Shown here: positions 1 to 4,376 of the stretch, piece after piece
Layout of the letters: each line of letters opens with the position of its first letter
Position numbering within the stretch: the first letter of the stretch is position 1
Assembly: GCA_002482435.1 (NCBI GenBank)
Contig: DLFZ01000187.1
Coordinates: 7,006-12,178 of the forward strand
Direction: 5' to 3'
From: Christensenella sp. UBA7707
GTDB lineage: Bacteria; Bacillota; Clostridia; Christensenellales; CAG-138
DNA length: 5,173 bases
The notes under the pieces: generated by a model
The model's input: the letters and a program-made list of their open reading frames with translations, nothing else
Database searches by the model: none
What the model was told of the DNA's origin: nothing
Translations under genes and position numbers: made by a program

Positions 1-1
1 C

Positions 2-673
2 GCACCGGACTTTATCATCATGTGGGACAACGCGTACTGCGTTCATGAGTTTGAAGGGGATTTTGTGGAGATCCGCGAGATCCTTTCCGCCTGCCGCGAG
101 GCCGAAAACCCCGACATGGTGTTTGAGTTCGCGTCTACCTCCAAAATTACCTACCCCGGCGCGGGCATCTCCTGCTTTGCATGCAGCGAACGCAACATGG
201 CGCACATGAAAAAGCTCATTGCGGCGCAGTCCATCAGCTACGACAAGGTAAACCAGCTGCGTCACGTTCTGTTTTTGAAAGACAAAGCTACGGTGCTTGC
301 GCACATGAAAAAGCACGCCGCCATCATGAAGCCCAAGTTCGACACGGTAATCGGCCTTTTGGACACGGAAATCGCCCCATTGGGCTTTGCCTGCTACAAC
401 CGTCCCAAGGGTGGGTACTTCGTAAGCCTCGACACCATGCCGGGCTGCGCCAAACGCACGCACGCACTCTTGAAGGAACTCGGCGTTGTGATGACAAGCG
501 CGGGAGCGACACACCCATATGGCATCGACCCGGAAGACAAAAACCTGCGCATCGCACCGAGCTACCCGCCTATTGACGAGCTTACCACTGCCATGGAAGC
601 ACTTTGTGTGTGCTTAAAGCTCGCCGCTTTAGAGAAGGTTCTGACAGAACTTAAGCAAACATTGGCATCATAA
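2..673 (+). CDS. Type Ic aspartate aminotransferase-like PLP enzyme, C-terminal half (5' partial)
   Basis: The reading frame is already open at base 2, so the true start lies outside the window; about 223 C-terminal residues of an enzyme that is usually about 420 aa are present. It is a fold type I PLP-dependent aminotransferase (cytosolic), expected to move an amino group between an amino acid such as aspartate and a 2-oxo acid. Visible in the sequence, counting from the first full codon: WDNAY (D9 as the PLP-pyridine aspartate, Y12 as the cofactor-contacting tyrosine), the Schiff-base lysine K48 in FASTSKITYPGAG, and the substrate-carboxylate arginine R183 in NLRIAPSYPP. The DNAYxVH and STSKIT-GAG patterns match the type Ic aspartate aminotransferase group (Pfam Asp_aminotransf) rather than classical AspC. 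That family assignment is from memory, and the exact substrate cannot be told from this half. The gene ends in TAA and is followed 8 bases later by a hairpin terminator. It converges on bofA. Confidence 0.85.
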   Translation, partial: APDFIIMWDNAYCVHEFEGDFVEIREILSACREAENPDMVFEFASTSKITYPGAGISCFACSERNMAHMKKLIAAQSISYDKVNQLRHVLFLKDKATVLAHMKKHAAIMKPKFDTVIGLLDTEIAPLGFACYNRPKGGYFVSLDTMPGCAKRTHALLKELGVVMTSAGATHPYGIDPEDKNLRIAPSYPPIDELTTAMEALCVCLKLAALEKVLTELKQTLAS

Positions 674-681
674 AAACGTGC

Positions 682-717
682 GGAGCCGCTTTGAAAACAA
701 TTTTTCAAAACGGCTCC
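682..717. terminator. Bidirectional hairpin terminator between the aminotransferase gene and bofA
   Basis: GGAGCCG (682-688) pairs with CGGCTCC (711-717). After one C/A mismatch, TTTGAAAA (690-697) pairs with TTTTCAAA (702-709), leaving a 4-base loop: a 15-bp stem with one mismatch. On the plus strand it is followed by ATCTGTTTT, and on the minus strand a run of five T's begins a few bases beyond the stem. Both U-tracts are imperfect. The position between two convergent genes fits a shared terminator. Confidence 0.8.
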
Positions 718-721
718 ATCT

Positions 722-749
722 GTTTTGCGCACAAGCGCGAACGCAAAAC
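722..749. repeat. 8-bp inverted repeat just downstream of the bofA stop codon
   Basis: GTTTTGCG (722-729) and CGCAAAAC (742-749) are perfect inverted repeats separated by 12 bases. On the minus strand this hairpin begins two bases after the bofA stop codon and precedes the main terminator hairpin at 717-682, so the bofA mRNA would end in two stacked stem-loops. No T-run follows it, so it is not called a terminator. It could protect the 3' end or slow polymerase, which is inference. Confidence 0.5.
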
Positions 750-750
750 C

Positions 751-1011
751 TTAGAAAATCTCGATAAGCGCGAGAATGATTACGCCCGGAATGCCCAAAA
801 TTCCAGCCACAAGCGCGCTCACGGGGCTTATTGGAATGGTGAAGCCAACGATGCCGCCGAAGAAATTGAAAATCAAAAGCACCACTGCGCCGATTACCGC
901 GTTGACCAAAAGCTTCCATATGATTTTCAGCGGCACCGAAAGAAGCTTGCAGATAAGCCACAGCACAAAAATGCCCGCCGCAAACGCGAGCAGCGAATAA
1001 AGTGTACCCAT
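751..1011 (-). CDS. bofA: BofA-family integral membrane protein (pro-sigmaK processing inhibitor family)
   Basis: This is an 86-aa, very hydrophobic protein, close to the 87 aa of B. subtilis BofA. In B. subtilis BofA holds the intramembrane protease SpoIVFB inactive in the forespore outer membrane until pro-sigmaK processing is due. Visible here: hydrophobic segments at about residues 4-24 and 34-51, then a third at about 54-86 carrying the family block IPISPVSALVAGILGIPG. NFFGG (N49) aligns with NMFGG (N48) of B. subtilis BofA. The ATG at 1011 was chosen because GGAGGGG lies just upstream (spacer about 5); the in-frame GTG at 1023 lacks a ribosome binding site. The B. subtilis inhibitory residues N61 and T64 are both serine here (S62, S65). 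The gene lies downstream of a YaaL homologue, as in Bacillus, but an intrinsic terminator separates them. Family membership is firm; a role in sigmaK control is not shown, since some Clostridia lack that pathway. Confidence 0.9.
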   Translation of the reverse strand: MGTLYSLLAFAAGIFVLWLICKLLSVPLKIIWKLLVNAVIGAVVLLIFNFFGGIVGFTIPISPVSALVAGILGIPGVIILALIEIF

Positions 1012-1040
1012 AAACCCCTCCACCTGTTCAAAGAACGTTT

Positions 1041-1077
1041 GTTTTATAAAAAGCGCCGCCCGAAACCGGACGGCGCT
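1041..1077 (-). terminator. Intrinsic terminator after the YaaL-like gene
   Basis: On the minus strand AGCGCCG (1077-1071) pairs with CGGCGCT (1058-1052), and after a T/G position CCG pairs with CGG around a GTTT loop. The stem runs directly into TTTTTATAAAA (1052-1042). This is a textbook Rho-independent terminator. A second, weaker near-palindrome lies just before it (1097-1080: GCCTGCC, TTTT, GGCAAGC with one mismatch). The bofA start is only 30 bases past the T-tract, so bofA depends on read-through or on a promoter I cannot identify. Confidence 0.9.
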
Positions 1078-1103
1078 CCGCTTGCCAAAAGGCAGGCCCG
1101 CAG

Positions 1104-1322
1104 CTATTCTTCCACTGTTCCCGCCCGCTTGAGCAAAAACATATACTTACGCCGCGCCGCTTCCATTTCGTAAATCGCAAAATCCACCAAGTCGGGGTCC
1201 TTGACGTTTTCAAAATACTTTATGGAGTCCTGCCACGCGCGAAGCGCCTTGGCAACCTCCTCGCGCGTTGTCTGCGCGCGCTTCCTGCCGCCTCCAAAGG
1301 GCAGCATTTCCAACAATCCCAT
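1104..1322 (-). CDS. yaaL: DUF2508 / YaaL-family small protein
   Basis: This is a 72-aa soluble, charged protein. After a short N-terminal MGLLEMLPFGGGRKR segment, most of it is predicted helical: residues about 20-35 (EVAKALRAWQDSIKYF), then the family signature NVKDPDLVDFAIYEMEAARRKYMFLLKRA. The D-P-D-L-V-D-F-A-I-Y and A-RRKYMFLLK elements match the DUF2508 family as I remember it. In B. subtilis yaaL sits between recR and bofA; its function is not established. Here recR is absent and the upstream neighbour is folT. The ATG at 1322 was chosen because GGAGGT lies 5 bases upstream; the longer reading with a GTG at 1361 would begin before this ribosome binding site. It ends in TAG, followed by a strong terminator. 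The 61-bp gap after folT contains no clear terminator, so co-transcription with folT is possible. Confidence 0.85.
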   Translation of the reverse strand: MGLLEMLPFGGGRKRAQTTREEVAKALRAWQDSIKYFENVKDPDLVDFAIYEMEAARRKYMFLLKRAGTVEE

Positions 1323-1331
1323 GGCACACCT

Positions 1332-1346
1332 CCAGATTGATTCTGG
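1332..1346 (-). repeat. Small inverted repeat abutting the yaaL ribosome binding site
   Basis: CCAGA and TCTGG form a perfect 5-bp stem with a 5-base loop, read on the minus strand as CCAGAATCAATCTGG. The final GG is also the first GG of the GGAGGT ribosome binding site of the YaaL-like gene. The hairpin could mask part of that site in mRNA read through from folT. It is short and may be chance. Confidence 0.35.
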
Positions 1347-1383
1347 TAAGAGTATGCACACTTTACAGGTTTTTCATAACCGC

Positions 1384-1995
1384 TTACACAATCACCTTCA
1401 TACGGCGAAGTGCTGAGATGATGTAGTATACCATAACCGCATACATGGGAATCATCACGGCTTGGTTGATGGCGCGTGCGGCGAGGGTAGCGGCAAGCGG
1501 CGCGCCGTAAATGGCAACGATGAGCCAGGTGTTTAAAAGCACGCTCCCCACCGTTTGCACCGCGAACACCGCAAGAAGTACGCGTAAAAACGTGGGCTTG
1601 CGCTTTTTTATGAAAAACAGCCCCGGAACAAGCCCGAAAAGGATGCCCGTAACGGTAAACCACGGCACATACGCGCCTTTTGGGAAGGTAACGGCCTGCA
1701 AAAAGTCCGTCAGGCCGCCAACGATGCCGCCGTATACCGGCCCAAACAGCACACCAGCGAGGATCACCGGCAGCGTGCCAAAACCGATTTTAAGGGAATA
1801 TACGCCCAGCGGCATGGCTGGAATGCTCAAAAGCCCGCTCAATACAACGCCAAGCGCCACGAACAGCGCGCACAGCACGAGCCGTCGAATGCTTTCGTGA
1901 TCGACTGCCGGCAAAGAGGGGTGTTCGTCACCCGCTCGGCTTCTCTTGCTTTTGATTTCAAGTTTCCCGTTGTTCTTTTTGGTTTCTTCCAGCAC
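1384..1995 (-). CDS. folT: Folate-family ECF transporter S component (FolT)
   Basis: This is a 203-aa polytopic membrane protein, the substrate-binding (S) component of a group II energy-coupling-factor importer for folates. It needs a shared EcfA/EcfA'/EcfT module that is not in the window. A charged N-terminal tail (1-36, KK/KSKRSR-rich) is followed by about six hydrophobic segments (about 38-57, 66-84, 86-103, 112-129, 137-163, 178-195). Family signatures seen are LPVILAGVLFGPVYGGIVGGLTD, FPKGAYVPWFT, LLNTWLI-IYG and RAINQAVMIPMY. A THF riboswitch directly upstream supports folate as the substrate. The GTG at 1995 was chosen as start because GGAGGAG lies 7 bases upstream; the same frame stays open to 2088, but that would run back through the riboswitch. 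The tail is longer than in many FolT proteins. The gene ends in TAA. Confidence 0.92.
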   Translation of the reverse strand: MLEETKKNNGKLEIKSKRSRAGDEHPSLPAVDHESIRRLVLCALFVALGVVLSGLLSIPAMPLGVYSLKIGFGTLPVILAGVLFGPVYGGIVGGLTDFLQAVTFPKGAYVPWFTVTGILFGLVPGLFFIKKRKPTFLRVLLAVFAVQTVGSVLLNTWLIVAIYGAPLAATLAARAINQAVMIPMYAVMVYYIISALRRMKVIV

Positions 1996-1996
1996 G

Positions 1997-2044
1997 AAAA
2001 AACTCCTCCCGGATGGCGGAGAACCTTCACACCACATAGAGGAG
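1997..2044 (-). promoter_or_regulatory. folT expression platform: hairpin that contains the ribosome binding site and ends in six T's
   Basis: On the minus strand CTCCTC (2044-2039) is perfectly complementary to GAGGAG (2008-2003), and two G-T pairs can extend it. An inner helix TGGTG/CGCCA can close part of the long loop. GAGGAG is the core of the folT ribosome binding site, and it is followed at once by TTTTTT (2002-1997) and then the GTG start codon. The element can therefore be read as an anti-ribosome-binding-site hairpin (translation control) or as an intrinsic terminator (transcription control). A smaller competing pairing is CTCC (2021-2018) with GGAG (2009-2006). The pairing is seen in the sequence; which mode operates is inference. 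Confidence 0.6.
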
Positions 2045-2060
2045 CCGCGTCCCATATGCA

Positions 2061-2205
2061 GCAGCGGGATGCGGATGCCGCACCGCAAGCGTTAGGGTTT
2101 TAAAAGCACACAACCCTTTCGCTTTTCGTCCGCCCGACAAACTCCCCGTTCGGGCGGCACTCTCCGCAGACGACTGCGGCACAACGCGCGGTATCCTACT
2201 CTGCC
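2061..2205 (-). ncRNA. Tetrahydrofolate (THF) riboswitch upstream of folT
   Basis: Parts of the THF riboswitch are recognisable on the minus strand. P1 is GCAG (2204-2201) with CTGC (2064-2061). The conserved AGTAG follows at 2200-2196. P2 is GATACCG (2195-2189) with CGGCATC (2080-2074), one A-C mismatch. GCGTT is at 2187-2183. P3 is CCGCCCG (2157-2151) with CGGGCGG (2136-2130), its loop carrying CGGGGAG. ACGAAAAGCG follows P3. P4 is GCGAAAGGGTT (2122-2112) with AACCCTAACGC (2099-2089). GCGGTG is at 2086-2081, then CGCATCCCG as J2/1. The P3 loop can pair with TCCCG of J2/1 as the known pseudoknot. The element is about 145 nt instead of about 100, because P4 is long and an extra hairpin (CCGCAG, TCGT, CTGCGG at 2179-2164) sits between GCGTT and P3. 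Folate binding normally turns the downstream gene off. Confidence 0.87.
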
Positions 2206-2221
2206 TTGTTTATTTTTGTGT

Positions 2222-2250
2222 ATTGTAACACGGTATTTCGTACTTGTACA
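2222..2250 (-). promoter_or_regulatory. SigmaA-like promoter for the folT riboswitch transcript
   Basis: On the minus strand a -35 box TGTACA (2250-2245, four of six to consensus) is followed by a 17-base spacer and a -10 box TACAAT (2227-2222, five of six). The predicted start of transcription, about 2215, is about 10 bases before the first paired base of the THF riboswitch, as expected for a riboswitch leader. The promoter lies just beyond the stop codon of the upstream lipoprotein gene, with no terminator seen between them. Confidence 0.65.
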
Positions 2251-2283
2251 CGGAAAGTTCAACCCGGCACACAGCCCCCCGTG

Positions 2284-4194
2284 TCAGCGCACAGGAAGAA
2301 GGTACGTTGCACGCACAAGATCGCCGCCCGTATCCGCATCGTAATAGCTGAGATACACCTCGTCGGATTTGCCGGAAACGGCAATCCACGGGTACGGCAA
2401 ATCCATCAACTTTACCGATTGCTTTGAGGCGGAATCATACACCCAAAGGGTATAAGGGTACGGGTCAGCAGGTGTGGGGGTGGCGGTCGTTTGCGGTTCT
2501 TCCTCCTCACCGGAGGTCGCCTCCTCGCCGCCCGTACCGGCAAGCCGGTTTTCGATGTAGTAAAGTTTTGCGCCGGAGAATGACCACAGGAAGTTGTTCA
2601 CAGAGAACTCTCCGGTGATCACTGTGCTTTCCCCTGTTTCCATGTCAAGAAGCGAAAAACCCGCAACGCCGCCCGCGGTTTCCGCCCCCGTGGTGGAAAC
2701 GCTCAGTGCCATGTAGCGGTTGTCGGGCGAAAGCGCAAACGCGCCGCCCGGCGCAAAGGCCTTTCGCACGCCGCCGTCGGGTTTGATCCTGTAAACCGTT
2801 TCGCCGCTTTCAAGATCGGACTGGGTAAAGTAAAGCTCGCCGTCGCTGTAAGCGATGTAGCCTTCGTCGGCACCGTTTTTATCCACCACGCTGTGGCGCT
2901 TGGCCTCCTGCGGCACGCCAAAGTCGTACTGGTGTACCTGCATCGCGCCGGAACCGCTCACCGCGTAAATGGACAATCCGAGGCTGTCCCATGTAAAGGC
3001 GCTCACAAGCTCGCCAAAGCCCACATCTGTCAGGTCGGTAAGAAGCTCGCGCGAGGCGGCGTCGAACACATAAAGGTGCGTGCGCTCCCCGTCGCGCTCA
3101 AGCACGGCGAGCTTTCGCCCGTCGGGCGAAAACTTTGCCTGCTCTACCACCTGAAACTCAAAATCGAGGTACGGCCTTCCTTCAGCGCCTCCCTCAATGT
3201 AGAAGATCTGCTCGTAGGCGTACTCATCCACGCCGGGCTGACCACCAGTAAGGCGTTTGGAATAAAGCGCCGCCTTCTTAACGGGTGTATGGCAAAGATA
3301 CAGCCCGTCCTTGATAAATACCTCTGCTGCGGCGGTGGTACCGTCGATGCGGACAACATCTTGGGTGTAGGCGCGCTCATAAACTTGCTGTTCGTCAAAC
3401 GCGGGCGCATCGTTTTGTGCAAGCAGAGAAACGCTCCACTGTGCCTCCACAACGCCTTCGCTTTTCGCCGCAAGCGCGGTAACGAAATTTTTCGCCTCGG
3501 CCTCGCTGTAAAACGCCGGGGAAAGCATCACGATGTCGTTGCCGTTTTTCGCAAGCGCGGGGGTCGCGCCCGCGTCGCGCGGCAAAATGCCGTCGCAGTA
3601 GTCGCGGTAAGCGTCGGCCATGGCAAAATACCGTTGCCCCATGGTGATGTCCTGCGCCTCCATGTCGTTTGTTGCCTCCGGCTTTACAACAGGCCGCAGA
3701 ACGACCGTTAGCCCACCCGTAAGCGGTTCGGCTTTATATACCGCGTCGCCCGTGAGCTGAAAAGTGAAGCGAAGTGCACTATCGCCCGTGAAGCGCGTTT
3801 GGAAGCAACCGAACAAAAGCGCCGCGGAAGGCGCGGTAAAATTGCGCGTATAATCCCAATAAGCGACGTTTGAAAACTCAACCACCAAACGGGCTGGATT
3901 TTTGAGCATAGAAACGGTATAAGCGGGCGCGCTTGCCGCCGCGCTTTCCGATGCGCCGCCCGAAAGCCTGCTCCCCGAAAGGAAGCCGAAGGTAAGACAG
4001 AGATCGCCGTCGCGCTCTTCTATGGCAAGGGCCTTGACGTTGGCATCCGTCACTTCGGCACCGCCAGTGAGCGGCGCGGAAGCTTCAAACCCCTCGTAGC
4101 TTATGGCAGGCGTTTCCCCCTGCTGTTGACAGCCCGCAAAAAGCGCGCTAAAAAGAAAGATCAAAGCCAAAAGGACGGGCGTTTTATTTCGCAT
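2284..4194 (-). CDS. Lipoprotein with AMIN-like domain and WD40/TolB-like beta-propeller, function unknown
   Basis: This is a 636-aa protein. The N-terminus MRNKTPVLLALIFLFSALFAGC is a lipoprotein signal with cleavage before C22, although F at position -3 is atypical for a lipobox. Residues about 90-170 (YTVSMLKNPARLVVEFSNVAY, RFTFQLTGDAVYKAE, GLTVVLRP) resemble an AMIN cell-wall-targeting domain. Residues about 218-260 (DIVMLSPAFYSEAEAKNFVTAL) recall a SPOR-type fold, a weak call. From about 350 a beta-propeller follows, with blade motifs AKFSPDGRKLAVLE, AFTWDSLGLSIYAVSG, FALSPDNRYMALSVS and FLWSFSGAKLYYIENR. The last is interrupted by a Glu/Thr/Pro-rich insert (about 553-579) before YTLWVYDS. 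It is probably anchored on the outer face of the membrane and may touch peptidoglycan or partner proteins. ATG at 4194 has GGGAG 6 bases upstream. I do not recognise a named homologue. It is divergent from the zinc-ribbon gene. Confidence 0.75.
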   Translation of the reverse strand: MRNKTPVLLALIFLFSALFAGCQQQGETPAISYEGFEASAPLTGGAEVTDANVKALAIEERDGDLCLTFGFLSGSRLSGGASESAAASAPAYTVSMLKNPARLVVEFSNVAYWDYTRNFTAPSAALLFGCFQTRFTGDSALRFTFQLTGDAVYKAEPLTGGLTVVLRPVVKPEATNDMEAQDITMGQRYFAMADAYRDYCDGILPRDAGATPALAKNGNDIVMLSPAFYSEAEAKNFVTALAAKSEGVVEAQWSVSLLAQNDAPAFDEQQVYERAYTQDVVRIDGTTAAAEVFIKDGLYLCHTPVKKAALYSKRLTGGQPGVDEYAYEQIFYIEGGAEGRPYLDFEFQVVEQAKFSPDGRKLAVLERDGERTHLYVFDAASRELLTDLTDVGFGELVSAFTWDSLGLSIYAVSGSGAMQVHQYDFGVPQEAKRHSVVDKNGADEGYIAYSDGELYFTQSDLESGETVYRIKPDGGVRKAFAPGGAFALSPDNRYMALSVSTTGAETAGGVAGFSLLDMETGESTVITGEFSVNNFLWSFSGAKLYYIENRLAGTGGEEATSGEEEEPQTTATPTPADPYPYTLWVYDSASKQSVKLMDLPYPWIAVSGKSDEVYLSYYDADTGGDLVRATYLLPVR

Positions 4195-4234
4195 ACACCG
4201 CTCCCGATAAAAAATGAACGTTTTGTTAGCCTAA

Positions 4235-4243
4235 ATTATAGCA
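4235..4243 (-). promoter_or_regulatory. Extended -10 promoter for the lipoprotein gene
   Basis: The minus strand reads TATGCTATAAT, a perfect TATAAT (4240-4235) with the TG of an extended -10 one base upstream (4243-4242). No good -35 hexamer lies 16-18 bases further up, which is common for extended -10 promoters. Transcription would start near 4228, giving a leader of about 30 bases before the ATG at 4194. Confidence 0.65.
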
Positions 4244-4286
4244 TACCGCCCGCAAAAAGCGTAGCTTTTGGCCTGATTTCATAGTT

Positions 4287-4320
4287 TGTTTGCAAATCGC
4301 GCGTCGAAATTCTGTTTGCA
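4287..4320. repeat. Direct repeat TGTTTGCA upstream of the zinc-ribbon promoter
   Basis: TGTTTGCA occurs at 4287-4294 and again at 4313-4320, 26 bases apart start to start. The first copy sits inside the palindrome TTTGCAAA, and the second overlaps the -35 region of the plus-strand promoter. It could be a pair of regulator sites between the two divergent promoters, or chance. Confidence 0.35.
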
Positions 4321-4343
4321 GTACGGTTGATTTTTGATATAAT
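4315..4343 (+). promoter_or_regulatory. SigmaA-like promoter for the zinc-ribbon gene, with an inverted repeat over the -10 box
   Basis: The -35 box TTTGCA (4315-4320, four of six) is followed by a 17-base spacer and a perfect -10 TATAAT (4338-4343). A perfect 6-bp inverted repeat, TTTGAT-ATA-ATCAAA (4333-4347), is centred on the -10 box and could be an operator. Transcription would start near 4350, leaving a short leader that carries AGGAGG at 4364-4369. Confidence 0.65.
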
Positions 4344-4376
4344 CAAATAGATATTCCGCATCTAGGAGGTTTGTAT

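Noticed and set aside
1012..1023. GTG start for bofA at 1023
   Set aside because: There is no ribosome binding site before it; the GGAGGGG inside those codons fits the ATG at 1011, giving the usual family length.
691..1173. 160-aa plus-strand reading frame across bofA and the yaaL end
   Set aside because: It begins inside the terminator hairpin, is antisense to two recognised genes and encodes a Lys/Arg-rich product without family features.
1323..1361. GTG start for the YaaL-like protein at 1361
   Set aside because: The stretch includes the ribosome binding site for the ATG at 1322, and the extra residues have no counterpart in the family.
1323..1383. Sporulation-type promoter (CATACTCT resembling a sigmaE -10) before the YaaL-like gene
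   Set aside because: The -10 resemblance is partial and no matching -35 element was found at the right distance.
1996..2088. Longer folT reading starting at 2088 (31 extra residues)
   Set aside because: The extra codons run back into the 3' end of the THF riboswitch and its expression platform, and the strong GGAGGAG ribosome binding site serves the GTG at 1995.
2893..3711. 272-aa plus-strand reading frame opposite the lipoprotein gene
   Set aside because: It lies wholly antisense to the propeller-coding region and looks like a GC-rich shadow; no ribosome binding site or domain is seen.
4254..4270. Small hairpin (AAAAGC, GTA, GCTTTT) as a terminator or operator
   Set aside because: It is only 6-7 bp with a triloop and lacks a T-tract in a useful position; between divergent genes there is no transcript to terminate.
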